From: Molossus alvarezi
Taxonomy: Eukaryota; Chordata; Mammalia; Chiroptera; Molossidae
Assembly: GCA_037176705.1 (NCBI GenBank)
Contig: CM073886.1
Location: forward strand, 23,545,501 to 23,609,500
DNA length: 64,000 nucleotides
Direction: 5' to 3'
Positions 45,757 to 58,082 of the stretch are shown piece by piece (the stretch's first letter is position 1; each line of letters starts with the position of its first letter). Made by a program: the position numbers and the translations under genes. The notes below the pieces were generated by a model that worked only from the letters and a program-made list of their open reading frames with translations, was not told the DNA's origin and ran no database searches.

Positions 45757-47426
45757 GCAGCAGCACTGAGGGACTCCGGGTCTCTGCACACACTGCCACT
45801 GCAGCAGCACCGAGGGACTCCGGGTCTCTGCACACACTGCCACTGCAGCAGCACCGAGGGACTCCGGGTCTCTGCACACACTGCCACTGCAGCAGCACTG
45901 AGTGACTCTGGGTCTGCACACACTGCCACTGCAGCAGCACTGAGTGACTCTGGGTCTGCACACACTGCCACTGCAGCAGCACCGAGGGACTCTGGGTCTG
46001 CACACACTGCCACTGCAGCAGCACTGAGTGACTCTGGGTCTGCACACACTGCCACTGCAGCAGCACCGAGGGACTCCAGGTCTCTGCACACACTGCCACT
46101 GCAGCAGCACTGAGTGACTCTGGGTCTCTGCACACACTGCCACTGCAGCAGCACTGAGTGACTCTGGGTCTGCACACACTGTCATTGCAGCAGCACTGAG
46201 GGACTCTGGGTCTGCACACACTGCCACTGCAGCAGCACTGAGTGACTCTGGGTCTCTGCACACACTGCCACTGCAGCAGCACCGAGGGACTCCGGGTCTC
46301 TGCACACAATGCCACTGCAGCAGCACTGAGTGACTCTGGGTCTCTGCACACACTGCCACTGCAGCAGTACTGAGTGACTCTGGGTCTGCACACACTGTCA
46401 TTGCAGCAGCACTGAGGGACTCTGGGTCTGCACACACTGCCACTGCAGCAGCACTGAGTGACTCTGGGTCTCTGCACACACTGCCACTGCAGCAGCACCG
46501 AGGGACTCCGGGTCTGCACACACTGTCATTGCAGCAGCACTGAGGGACTCCGGGTCTGCACACACTGCCACTGCAGCAGCACTGAGTGACTCTGGGTCTC
46601 TGCACACACTGCCACTGCAGCAGCACCGAGGGACTCCAGGTCTGCACACACTGTCATTGCAGCAGCACTGAGGGACTCCGGGTCTCTGCACACACTGCCA
46701 CTGCAGCAGCACTGAGGGACTCCGGGTCTCTGCACACACTGTCATTGCAGCAGCACTGAGTGACTCTGGGTCTGCACACACTGCCACTGCAGCAGCACTG
46801 AGTGACTCTGGGTCTGCACACACTGCCACTGCAGCAGCACCGAGGGACTCCGGGTCTGCACACACTGCCACTGCAGCAGCACCGAGGGACTCTGGGTCTG
46901 CACACACTGTCATTGCAGCAGCACTGAGTGACTCTGGGTCTGCACACACTGTCATTGCAGCAGCACTGAGTGACTCTGGGTCTGCACACACTGCCACTGC
47001 AGCAGCACCGAGGGACTCCGGGTCTCTGCACACACTGCCACTGCAGCAGCACCGAGTGACTCTGGGTCTCTGCACACACTGCCACTGCAGCAGCACTGAG
47101 TGACTCTGGGTCTCTGCACACACTGCCACTGCAGCAGCACCGAGGGACTCCGGGTCTGCACACACTGCCACTGCAGCAGCACCGAGGGACTCCGGGTCTG
47201 CACACACTGCCACTGCAGCAGCACCGAGGGACTCCGGGTCTGCACACACTGCCACTGCAGCAGCACCGAGGGACTCCGGGTCTGCACACACTGCCACTGC
47301 AGCAGCACCGAGGGACTCCGGGTCTCTGCACACACTGCCACTGCAGCAGCACTGAGTGACTCTGGGTCTCTGCACACACTGCCACTGCAGCAGCACCGAG
47401 GGACTCCGGGTCTCTGCACACACTGG
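45757..47426 (+). repeat. Large 42/44-bp minisatellite, about 38 copies
   Basis: About 1.67 kb of near-identical units: GGGTCT(CT)GCACACACTGC, CACTGCAGCAGCACCGAGGG (or ACTGAGTG) and ACTCC (or ACTCT). Units are 42 bp (GGGTCTGC) or 44 bp (GGGTCTCTGC), depending on an extra CT. A second variant has TGTCATTGCAG in place of TGCCACTGCAG. The mixture of lengths makes the repeat frame hop, yet minus-strand frames of 295-341 residues stay open because no unit contains a stop in them. There is no gene context, so these are not coding sequences. Confidence 0.97.
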
Positions 47427-48919
47427 CAGGCTTCATGTGCTCATGATGCTGTCCATGCCAGTACTTCTGCCTGGTCCTTTCCCTTCTCCTTTTTGGCTTG
47501 GGTAGAACTAATCTATCCTTAGATGTTACCTCGTCCAAACAGACAGATACAGATAAAAATGGTTGCTTTGTTATCAGTTATGGGGACTGGAAAACAGAGG
47601 TTTAAACCTGTGGGCAGGCTGGCTTGCCAAAACCAGCATCCCCGAGGTCACTAGTCAGGTGAGACCCCCACAGGGCAGCTCCTGAGCTCATGCCATGGGT
47701 CTGTGAGCAGGGGGTTGGCCCTGAGACAGAACCCACAGGGGCTGAGCTGAGCATGCCTTGTTCCTCCTCCCAGACTCGGAGTGGGACAAGTTACTCCTCC
47801 CTCCTGGGAGCAGTGAGTGAGGGGCAGAGAGATGGGGGTGGGGAATTGAGGGCCTCTGTTCCACGTGGAAATGGAAAGTCAAAGACTTGGCCTTCCCTCC
47901 AACACCAAGCACGCCGCTTGGGAATAGATTTCAGGCTGTTTTACATACACAATCATGGGTGGGTGACTTCTCTGGGCTCTGTTTTCTCTTCTGCAAAGTG
48001 GGATCAATAACCTCTCTCTCGCAGTTTGCTGGGAACATTTGCTAAAATCAAGCCTGTAAAGAATGGTTCCTGAACCTGGCAGGTGGCCTGCTCGCACTAA
48101 GCCCACGGCCCTCACATTGATGGCTGGGTTTTATTTTATTCTCCTACCCTTCTCCCTGATCTTTCTTGAAACCCACCCCCCGCTTCTCCCCGAAGCAAGG
48201 AGACTAGAGGCACATCTGCGGGCTGGGGGTGCATATCCAGTATTGACCTGGATTTGCTGGAGGAAGGGCCAGCAAGTTGGTGCTGCGTGGACGCGTGGCG
48301 TTAGGTGACAGCCTGCAGCTCAGTGTTTAGTGACCCTGGATTCAGTACCTCCTGCGTGTTCACGGGGAGAGACTGCTGTGGCCTAGGTGGGTTTGATCCC
48401 TTCCTCTCCCCACTTGTACACACTCTCCAGCTGAGTGTTCTGACTCATGTAGCCAAGAATCCGAGTGTAGTGGAAACAAGGAGACCCCAGGGGACAGGAG
48501 CAGATGCAGCTCGTCTTAGGTGGCTGTTGTCTTGCCTCTGGGTCTCTTCTCCAGCGTCCTCCTGGCCTTGGCCTTGGAGCCCTGCCAGGCCTGAACAGGC
48601 AGCTGGTCTCGACGGTGCCACTGCCCTCTTGTCCTCAGACCTCCTGTATTCAGGAGGAATTGCTCCAGCTCCTGTGCGTTTCGGCTTCAGGGAATGCTCA
48701 TCCACTGGGCTCTTCAGGGGAGACAGCCGAGTGCCCAGATGTGCTTGTGCCTCCAGGATGCTGGCCTCTCTGTCCCCTACTGTCCACCCTTCTCTGTGTC
48801 TTAATCCCCTCGCACCTGACTGGTTCTGATGCGGGCTTTGATGTGAGGTCCTTGGTCACAAATCTGTCTCTCTGAGTACGTTCTGAGCACCGATCACCAG
48901 GCAGCGGGAGCCTGCAGAG

Positions 48920-49090
48920 CGCTGTGCCAGGCACTGTTGTAAGCACATGGCATTGCTCCCTCCTCTAAGCTCACATCAGTGCCACAGGGCAGGTCTGTAG
49001 TAGCCTTGTCTGATTGATGGCGATTAAGGGGCTGCCCAGTGTCGCACAGGTTTGCTTGATGGGAGTGTGAGGGACCTCATGTCTCAGTCC
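48920..49090 (-). repeat. MIR SINE fragment, antisense
   Basis: 'gccaggcactgttgtaagca', 'ctcacatcagtgccacaggg', 'agtgtcgcacaggtttgctt'. Confidence 0.6.
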
Positions 49091-49127
49091 TAAGCCTTGT
49101 GTCCTACTGTTTTTGGCTGTTCATGAT

Positions 49128-49870
49128 TTGTTCAGCCATTCATACAACAAATTCTGAGAACTATGTACCAGGCACTGTGCGATGGACTCTCGGACAGGTC
49201 TACAGTCTTGGCACTGTCAACCTTTGGATTAGCTCATTCTCTGTTGGGGGCTGTCCTGTGCCCCAAGGGATGTTTATCAGCATTCCTGGCATCTCCCCAC
49301 TCAATGCCAATATCTCCTCCAGCTCAGTTCTGACAACCAGAAATGTCTGCAGTTTGCCAAATGTTCCGTGGGGTGCAAAATCCCCCTCAGGTGAGAACCA
49401 CTGTTCTAGGGCTATGCAGGAAACACAGAGCTTACACTCTATTTGGGGAGCGTGGAGTCCACAAACAAATAGATCTTCAGGTGATGCTGTGTCCTCTGAA
49501 GCGAAATGAAGTGGAACAAGATGCAGAGTGGCCAGAGAGGCTAGTGTGTCCTGCTGTCTGCGAAGCCCCGTCTGACTGGGGGACTTTTGAGAGGAGGCCT
49601 GCTTGGAGTGAGGAAGGGAGCCTTGGGGGTATTGGAGGAAGAGTGTTTCCAGCAGAGGGGACAGCAAGTGCAAATGGCCTGGGGTGGGACGGTGCTGGGC
49701 TTGGCTTAAGCAGAATGAGCCAGGGGTAGTAGAGATGAAGGCACAGAGGTCAGGGGTGGGGGTCACTTTAGCTTTTACTTGGAGTGAGGTGGGAGACCAT
49801 TGGGGACTTTTGAGCAGAGGAGTGACACAGTCTAACTTACATCTTAAAAGGGTATTTTTGCTACTGGGTG
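49128..49870 (-). repeat. L2 LINE, antisense, interrupted by a MER20-like element
   Basis: The left part 'cagccattcatacaacaaat' and 'tgtaccaggcactgtgcgat' is the antisense L2 3' end. The right part from about 49409, 'acacagagcttacactctat', 'cagcagaggggacagcaagt', 'ggtgggagaccattggggac', 'gagcagaggagtgacacagt' continues the same L2. The middle is a MER20-like insertion. Confidence 0.75.
49205..49408 (-). mobile_element. MER20-like hAT-Charlie element nested in L2, reversed
   Basis: Relative to the copy at 41.5 kb this is the reverse complement: 'gggggctgtcctgtgcccca', 'atgtttatcagcattcctgg', 'tgacaaccagaaatgtctgc', 'agtttgccaaatgttccgtg' and the end 'aggtgagaaccactgttct'. Confidence 0.7.
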
Positions 49871-50881
49871 GAGAGTTGGGTAGACTGGGGCAAGGGAGAG
49901 TAGCTGGTAGATGACTGTCCTGCTGTAGGCAGCAGATGCCAGCCTCTTGGGGGAGGGGCTGGGTCTCTGCTTAAGAGGATAACCCGTGGGTGTTTTGGAA
50001 TGTAAATGATCTATACAGCACATACCCTTGGTTAAAAGACCCTGTCTGGGCCCTCTCTCACTCCCAGCCCTGTTCCTCCTGGGACAGGGTGTGCCTCTAA
50101 TTCTTTGAGCTGCTACTTCTGCAGCGCAGAACTTTTCTTTGGCCACTCTTTCTTGAACCAGCACTTTTTAGAAATTATCAATGAGCTTTTTGGTAGAATG
50201 GGGAGGGATTGTGGTCACCCCACTGGGCTGAAGGAAAACCAATTTTCTCCTTTCTCAAGACTCTGTTTTTTCTCATCTAAATCCAGCCATCCTAAGGTAG
50301 TTTTTGCCTACTTTGCCTTTCAGAACCTTTAATTTCCCTCTCATTATGTTCCTACCTTTAGTCATCACAATTTATTGACCCCTAATTAATCTTAATCATT
50401 TTGTATTGGCAACGTCAGTGAGTCACAGCTGTCCCTTGAGGATAATGAAAAAGGGAAGTGCCTTCTTAATGTGTCCTTGTTTCCATTTATCACCTCTCCG
50501 TGGTGTTCTTGGACCACTGTTAATGAAGAAATCATTAATTTGTTCACTCATTCCTAGGGGCCTGACTGTGTGATTAGGGCCCTTCTAATAGTCACTGGTA
50601 AAAAGATGAACTATGGTTGATCTACTCACTTCGACCGTCTGGAATTGGAAACTCACATCGCAGGCTCTCATTCTAGATAAGGCAGCAAAAAGAAAAATCA
50701 GACTGTGTTTCCTTGAAACTGTGGCTACTCCTTGGCCACAGCCCACCCCATAGTTTTTGAGAGTCAAGGTGTGGTTTGATGCTGGTGGGCGCCAGACTCC
50801 AGAAGATTCTTCTCAGGGGAAACCAGACACCAAGATCACCCTTGCTAGAGTTCTCTGAGGCCAGTGCCTTCATTATTATTG

Positions 50882-51111
50882 TTTTTTTACCCTCACCTGA
50901 GGATATTTTTCCATTTATCTTCAGATAGAGTGGGAGAGAGAGAAACATTGACGTGAGAGAGACACATCGACTGGTTGCTTCCCGCATGACCCCAACCACG
51001 GCCGAGGATGAACCGCAACCGAGGTACGTGCCATGCCCTTGGCTGGAATTGAACCCGCGACTCTTTGGTCTGTGGGCCGATGCTCTAACTGCTGAGCCAA
51101 ACTGGCCAGGG
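50882..51111 (-). mobile_element. VES SINE with 3' hairpin, minus, perfect target duplication
   Basis: Minus start ACCCTGGCCAGTTTGGCTCAG, B box GGGTTCAATTCCAGCCAAGG, CT tract and hairpin (ccctcacctgaggatat on plus). The flanks TGAGGCCAGTGCCTT at 50856-50870 and 51112-51126 are identical over 15 bp, supporting a recent insertion. Confidence 0.94.
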
Positions 51112-52492
51112 TGAGGCCAGTGCCTTTAGAAAAGTTCTTGCCACCCACGTTGCCTGGTGGTGTGGCTTCATCCAGAATTGCTCCAGGATTAGCTTTGGGT
51201 TGAGGCCATCACTTTCACTCACTGTACCTGAGGTTCTTTATAGCACATGAAATAGTTGCCACACCTATCACCGTGGATACTGGAAATCTGCTACATTTTT
51301 CTGTGCAAATCTTGGTTACAAATAGTTGGTGACCCTTGTTTTTATGACTGTGTATTGTATTCAGAGCATTTTTTTGCCCTGCAGAGATAGGTCCAAAAGA
51401 CAAATTACCCTGAGGAAGATGGGCTGGAAAGAACGCCAGAGACTTGCCCCTGCCGCCTCCGAGTGTCTGCTGGGGTCAGCTGGTCCCAGGGCCGCAGGTG
51501 TGCTGCTCGGCTCGGAGCTCGGACTGGTTTGCATTTATGAATGCTGCTTTCCCCCAGCTCCCCGGCTAATCAGTGCAGGACGGAGACTGAGGCTGACGTG
51601 GGGAGTTTTTGGGAAGTCAGCCTCAGTCCTCAGAGCCTGAGACAACACAGTGGACTGTTCACTCACATAGGAGGCCGGTGTGTACTGAGCATCTGATTTG
51701 AAAGGAGCATTTGGAAAAGAAAATCTACCAACATCTCTCTAATGAAGTTTGACCTTTCTGTTAAATTAGTTCTCTTCTAGTCGCGCTGATGACTTAGAGC
51801 AGCAGATGTCTTTTTCAGGTAATATGTCAGCAATGGACAACTCAGGGAATGGTGCCACGTCAGTGAAGACGGATGGCGGGGGGGGGTCCTCAGGAGAGCG
51901 GCCCCTCTTCATCGCTGCCCACGCCGGCCCCAACGGCACGCCTGCTGCTGAGCTCTGGTGCTGTCTTTCTCTGGGATGCTGTCCCTCGTCCCCTCCCCTT
52001 CCAGACGCCTTTAGACGGACCACTGGGTCCTGCCATCTAGTTGTCCCCGAGGAGGAAAGATCACTCTGGAGAGGAGAGATTTGCACAGCTCTCTCCGTGC
52101 AGGTATTCAGTTCAGGGGATGGAGCTGAGAAGCTGGGATGGAGGGACCCCGACCGTATTTCATAGAGAGCTCAGCAGTAGGCATGCTGTTTGGCCGGCGT
52201 GGGAGGCGATAAAGAGGAGTTGCTCTCCTGAGGAGGCCCTGGGTCATCCATCTCCACTGAGATGGCAGCTCTCGAGGACAGAGGTACATCTCCATCTGTG
52301 TCCCACCCAGGAGGAGCGAGAGACACTGCAGCCTGGTCGTCACAGCTCAGTACACGATGCGCTCACTAGGGACCTGAGTGTCCGTCGCCTGTAAATTTCG
52401 CTTGCTCATCCCTGGCTCGTGTGGACTGAGGGTCGGGCCCAAAAAGTCACCTTGCTGATGCGTTGGTTGCATATGGCAGGCAGGTGCCCTGG

Positions 52493-52765
52493 CTGTTGTA
52501 ACAAAGACCTGGAGTAACAAACGTAACAGGTTGGAACTCAGTCCCCCGTTGTCTGGTGCTTCGTAGTTGCTCAGATCTGGCCCTTGTTCATGTGCCCATC
52601 ACACCCACATTTCTGCCAGAGAGGGGGCGTGGCCCCTTCTTTTAAAGGCACAACCCCAGCTTCCACGTCACTTCCCGCTCACCTCACCGCATATAGTCGT
52701 ATGGCAATATGTAGCTGCAAGGGAAGGTAGGAAGTGTTTTCATTCTGGGTGGTCAGGTGGCCAGC
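52493..52765. repeat. Old interspersed repeat, family not assigned
   Basis: 'ggctgttgtaacaaagacct', 'cacgtcacttcccgctcacc', 'gtagctgcaagggaaggtag' and 'ggtcaggtggccagctatgg' match the layout of a common mammalian repeat also glimpsed at 6.1 kb and 60.15 kb. I cannot name it. Confidence 0.4.
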
Positions 52766-52874
52766 TATGGAAGAAGAGGGGAATGAGTCCTTGGGACGTC
52801 CGGTGCCTGCTACAGGTGGAAGACAACACTGGCGATCTGACCATGGCACCCTTTTATTAGGCATATGTATTTTT

Positions 52875-53110
52875 TTTTTTTATCCTCACCTGAGGACATT
52901 TTTCCATTTTTTTTTTTTTTTGTTCAGGTAGAGTGGGAGAGAGAGAGAAACATCGATGTGAAAGGGACACATCGAGTGGCTGCCACCCGCACGACCAACC
53001 AGGGCCGGGGACAAACTGCAACCGAGGTACATGCCCTTAGCGGGAACCGAACCCGGGTCTCTCTGGACCGCAGGTCGACGCTCTAACCACTGAGCCAAAC
53101 CGGCCAGGGC
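52875..53110 (-). mobile_element. VES SINE with 3' hairpin, minus, perfect target duplication
   Basis: Minus start GCCCTGGCCGGTTTGGCTCAG, B box GGGTTCGGTTCCCGCTAAGG, CT tract, a T-rich insertion on plus and hairpin (atcctcacctgaggaca). The flanks TAGGCATATGTATTTTT at 52858-52874 and 53111-53127 are identical, partly merging with the A-tail. Confidence 0.94.
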
Positions 53111-53127
53111 TAGGCATATGTATTTTT

Positions 53128-53380
53128 AAACTTTCTTTTTTGAAAGAATTTAAGCCTCACAAGAAGTAGTAAAAAATAGTGGAGAATTCCCATGTACCTT
53201 CCCCAGCTTCCCCCAGTGGTAACATCTTACAGAACCAGAGTACAGGGCCAGAACCAGGAATGGCCCCGCTGTAGACCTCACCTGCGTTCACTGCTTTTAT
53301 ATGAACCAGTGTGTGTAGTTGTTGGATGTTCAATCACTTATGTCGATTCATGTGGCTACCACAGCAGGTGACACTTCCCC
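53128..53380. repeat. Ancient L1-type fragment
   Basis: 'ggagaattcccatgtacctt', 'cagcttcccccagtggtaac', 'atcttacagaaccagagtac' and 'ggccagaaccaggaatggcc' match the antisense 3' region of old L1M elements. Confidence 0.55.
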
Positions 53381-55361
53381 TTCAGAGGCTGCCCACCCCT
53401 TGGGGGTCACGTCAGGACACTGCCCCAGCCCACCTGTGTGTGGCTTCATCTCCTGCCACTCCTTGATCCTGAAACAAAATGTAAACAGCTGGCCGTTCTG
53501 TGTTCACCGTGCGGTTCCTTCACTTCGGCATCTGCTGGTGCACCCCGGTTTCCAGCTGGCGGTCCACAGAGGGTTCCGTGTGCGCTGCACAGCACTGAAG
53601 CGGTCTTTCAGTCAGTTGCCAACATCGAACTATCAGGAGATTTTCATGTTAAAAAACAAAAAACCCGACAACAAACCAAACCAGTTTGCCTCAGTGGAAA
53701 ATTCAGAACATCTTGTGACCACTAGGCGTTTTTGTACTGCATTCAGCAGGAGCCAAATAGTGACTGCCCACTGCAAAAGGTCATTACTGGCCAGTCCTGC
53801 CTGTGCCCTTCGGCAGCTGTGTGTAGTTTCTAGCATGAGCAGTTTTCTCTGCTGTGGGGGCATCACCCAATTTGGGGGGGCAGCTACCCACCCCAAGCCT
53901 TTGCACAAGCAGTTTCTCTAGGAAGCATTTCCTGACCAGCCACTCACAGCCACTGGCGACATCTCCCCTCCTTGCTTGTCTCCATTAGGCCACTCCAGAC
54001 GGAGGCTGTGAGCTTGTCGGCGTCCCTGCCAAATCTGCGAGCTTCGTGTGGGCAGGGAGGGGTCATGGATGTGACTTTTCTCTCACCCGTCTGCGTGTCC
54101 TCGACATCTCGCTTGTGTTGGCACCTTGTGAGCCACGAGTAGTTGTCGCTCGAGTGAACAGAACCGGATCAAGGCAGCGAGGTGTCGGTGTGCTGACCGT
54201 CCCGCACGCCAGGCCTCCTCTCGGCCTCGATCTGGGTCCTCACTCCTCTTCCCCGGGACTCTGCAGGGACGCGTTCTTCTGTTCATCTCACCAGGGAAGA
54301 AACTGCGTCCCGGAGACGAAAGGGCTTGTTTTCAGTGATAGAATTGGATACCGAGGAAGCTAGGAAGTGACTTCAGCCACGAGCATTTTGTTTTAAGGTC
54401 AAGGATTGATTGGCAGCCCCCAAATGAGATGTAGAAATGTATTGGGAGTTGCTAGGAAAACCCAGGAATGAGGGAAAGGTCAGTGTTGAACCATATTTTC
54501 CTGTTGATAAATCAATTGCTGTTTGCTGTCCTAAAGAGGATAATTATGCCGCTCCAGATGAGAGGGCAGATGGGCCTGGCGTCGGCAGCCAGCATCCTCG
54601 TGGACAGTCCTTAAACACGGGAAGCCCTCTTGGTGGCAGGGGAGGCTGACTTGCACTAACCTTGCCGGCACTCTGAGAAGCGCTCGTGGAAATGTGGAAG
54701 GGGCGCTGGCGAGTCTTACTCTTGGGCTGGCAGACCTGATGCCCCTCTAAGGGAAGTGCCGCGCAGGCCACGGGGGACTTGGCTAGTGACTCCCGTAAGA
54801 AAGGACGGCTGGGCTGGACTTGCCCACGGCAGAGCAAGGCAGCAGTCTGTGTTGGCAGGAGTGCCTGCCTTTCTAGCCCGTCACATGTCACAGCTGGGGA
54901 CCAGGGAGGCTCCGCTTGTTACTGGGTTACACAGCTGGTGGTCAGTGGAGTGAGGGTTTGAACCCAGGCTCAATTCCAAAGCCTCTGCTTGGTCTGCCAC
55001 GCCCAGCGGTCTCCACCTTGGTCCTCATAGTCTCCATGCGGGTGCCCGGGCACACGCCACGGGACTGCTGCCCGCCCGAGCACAGCCAGGGCATGGTGGT
55101 AGGGCGCTGCCCAGCTCTGCAGCTCAGAAGCCCAGCACCGGCCTCCAGGAGGTCCCTGTGAGAAGGACACTTTCTTACAGGTCCCAGTTGGCTACCAGTT
55201 TCCTCGTCTCCAAACTGGAAGTGGTCTCACGTGCCTGCTCTCCTCCCAGGGCAGCGCGGACGCAGAGGGGCAGGTGCTTTGGAAGAAGCAGGGCTGCCCC
55301 TCACCGAGCTGGGTTGGCATCAGGCATGAGCAGGCCTGTCTCAAACGGCAACAGGTTTTTA

Positions 55362-55607
55362 AATCTTTTTTTTATCCTCACCTGAGGATATTTTTCTGTT
55401 TATCTTCAGGTAAAGAGAGAGGGAGAGAAAGGGAGAGAGAGAGAAACATCGATGTGAGAGGGACACATCTACTGGTTGCCTCCTGCACAACCCTGACCAG
55501 GGCCGGGGACAGACTGTACCCAAGGTACGTGCCCTTGGCCGAAATCGAACCCGGAACTCATTGGTCTGCAGGCTGATGCTCTACCTCTAAGCCAAACTGG
55601 CCAGGGC
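55362..55607 (-). mobile_element. VES SINE with 3' hairpin, minus
   Basis: Minus start GCCCTGGCCAGTTTGGCTTAG, B box GGGTTCGATTTCGGCCAAGG, CT tract and hairpin (atcctcacctgaggatat on plus). The flanks tcaaacggcaacaggttttt and tcaaactgcaactggttttg are a roughly 20-bp duplication with a few mismatches, so of intermediate age. Confidence 0.92.
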
Positions 55608-56339
55608 TCAAACTGCAACTGGTTTTGATGAGTCCTTATGTCTCTGCTTGGGGACATTTCTACCCCCGGAGGCTCCTGAGGCAGGATGGAATTGAAGTCT
55701 GTGTGTCCGTCTGCTCAGCCTGTCCTTGTCCTCGTGGGGTTCTGCAGTCAGCCCTCCCGTGTGATCTCTGTCCCTGCCCACAGTGCTGACCATGCATTAG
55801 TCTGACTGAAACGAGTGTTCTAGCTCTCAAGGTGGAACTTGGCACAGATTTTCCTCTTCTTTCCAGATGAGTGGTTTGCAGGTGCTCAGCCTGTAGAGTG
55901 TGAGGAACACAGAAAGAGCTTTCAGGGCCGCCTCCTTCCTCGCGAGCCCCACCTCGAGGAGGGCATCTCGTTGGGGAGCAGGTGTGAGAGGGAGGCTGGG
56001 CTGCTTCACCCCTGAGTTTCTGGGCTCCCCATCAAGACTAAGGCCCAGGCTTAAACCCACACGCACACACGCACACTCAGCCCCATGCTGATCACTTCAA
56101 ACGAGGCACTGGTGTCTACAACCAGCCTCTGTACCATGACTCAGTGTCACGGCGACTTTCTGTCTAAGGTCCTCAGGCTCAGGCCCCTTCGAGACTGGCT
56201 CTGGCTATGAAAGCAGACCTGGTGATGAATAGAACGTGTTCTCCATGGGGCCCAGGTTTTGATGGAACGGGACTGCACGAGGGCTCCTAGACAGGCGGCG
56301 AGCAGATGCACGGCGCTCAGGCTCCAGCGAGAGGCACAT

Positions 56340-56715
56340 CCATGTCCTCGCTCCCCGGCCCACGCTCCTCCTCAGAACCCTGCAATGGCCTTTCTCTGTA
56401 GTTGGGCCAAAACCCAGATCCCTGCTATGGCTTGGCGCGACCCTGCGGCTCTTTGTCTTCCTGTGCCGGCACACTCCGGCCACTCTGGCCTCCAGGCCTC
56501 GACACTGCCAAGTTCTTCCTCCTCTTGGGCCCTTGAGTCCAGCGCTTCCTTCTGCCTGGAACGCTCTCCCTCCTCCCCACACTGCCCACCCGAAGGACCT
56601 AGTCATCTTCCAGTTTTTACCTTTGTTTCCTCCGCCTTGTCCGACCACACCCCCACAAGTAATTGGGTCCTTCTCACCCTTTTCCCTTCCCAGCACCTCT
56701 CTGTTTGTGATAGTT
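56340..56715 (+). repeat. L2 LINE 3' region, sense
   Basis: 'cagaaccctgcaatggcctt', 'cctctgtgccggcacactcc' (as 'cttcctgtgccggcacactc'), 'gcctggaacgctctccctcc', 'cttccagtttttacctttgt': the L2 arrangement before the 3' end. Confidence 0.65.
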
Positions 56716-56726
56716 TTCTTTTTAAA

Positions 56727-56890
56727 CATTTTATTTATTGATTTTTGGGAGTGGGGGGAGAGAGAGAAACATCAGTTGGTTGCCTTCCTCATGTGTCCCA
56801 GCCTGGGTATTTGCCCCGACCGGGAATCAACCCACGACCTTTCGGTGCATGGGGCGGCGCTCCCACCAGCTGAGCCACACCTGCTGGTCT
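56727..56890 (-). mobile_element. VES1-like SINE, minus, shortened
   Basis: 'attttatttattgatttttg', short GA-rich part, 'aacatcagttggttgccttc', 'gggaatcaacccacgacctt' and 'cagctgagccacacctgctg'. Diverged and shorter than the other copies. Confidence 0.75.
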
Positions 56891-58082
56891 TAAGCTGTCT
56901 GAGAGGGACCCTGAATTCTCACGGGCTAGTGCCGTTTGGGGCACCTTCAAATACTCAGGAGTAGGTGGCGACTGAATGGATGGCGGTTCCCGGGAGGGGA
57001 CGGCAGTGCCAGGTGCGTGGTAGTGAACTGCCCAGGGAAGAGGAGGTGAGAGAACTCGGAGCAGCACATCCCCTGGAGCTGCCCCTCTGGGAGCAGGTGG
57101 CTGTGGTTTGCTGGGGAAGGAGGGGCAGGGCTGGGAGCTGGCGACCAGCATGCTGGGCCAGGAGCCAATGGGTTTCTTCTCCCCGCTCCCTTGGATTTAG
57201 GACCGGCCTGCGGCAGAGTGGACTTGTGGCTGGATGTGAGGAAGTGGGCGCTGGCCAGAGCTCAGTTCTCGGTGTGGCACGCTGGGCGAGCCCCAGGGCA
57301 TGCGCTGGGGTGGCACCTCCTCCTCCTCCTCGAGGGTGCTGTGCAGGTGGGATCAGGGAACACCCTGCCTCATGCCTGGTGATCATTCATAGCACCTGGC
57401 TCCTGTCTCTCGCGTTCTTATGCGAGGAGGCTCACAGGTTTCGGGCCAGGGCCTGAGTGCTTGGTTGGCCTCTGTCTTGCACCCTGATCCCGAGGGTTTC
57501 ATGGTGGTTTGGAGTCTCGCTGCAGGGAATCACTGTGAGTATTCGGTGCGGCCCAGGAGTTGACTCCCAACACAGGAAACCCTCAACTGCTGCCTGGCTG
57601 GGGAGTGTCCCTCAGCCCCTGGCTGGGCTCCCTCCAGCTGGCCTCATGCTCCCTCCCTGCTGGCCTCTGGGGACAGGTCCCTGGACGGCTGCTCCCTGTG
57701 AAAGCGGGACAGCCTTTCTCTGCGGCTTCATAGTCTTGGGAATGGGGATGCAGCGTGAAAGGGAGATTGTCTGTGTGGGCTGCATTGACGTTAGGTGCAA
57801 ACTCCCGGCTGTCAGGGTCGGCCGTGTCTGCTGGGAGCAGGGTTCTGCTGTGTACTCCGTGCCATGCATTCCCTTCCTCACCGTTCCGCCGGGAAAAGGA
57901 GGGGAAAGGACCTTAGCTGCACATGGGAGGTGGCTGTGTCCTGGCGCTGCCCTTGGAGATGTGGTGTGGGTGATTCTGTCCTGGGGCGGGGGGCATGAAT
58001 AGGAGGGAGGGAGGGATCGGCCTTCCGGTTCCTACTGGTGCCTGGTGCCAGCCGTTCGTTCTCCTTTAATCTCCGGAACAGC

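Noticed and set aside
45757..47426. CRISPR-like array
   Set aside because: Units are contiguous, without unique spacers, in a mammalian intron: a minisatellite.
45632..47538. Minus-strand ORFs of about 295-341 codons rich in Cys and Ala
   Set aside because: Pure 42/44-bp minisatellite translation; the repeat lacks stops in these frames and frames hop with unit length. No homologue recognised.
51806..52165. 119-codon plus-strand ORF with start MSFSGNMSAMDN
   Set aside because: Looked briefly like a coding exon because of Gly/Ser-rich codons, but no splice sites fit, there is no SNX29 similarity and the frame drifts into low-quality sequence.
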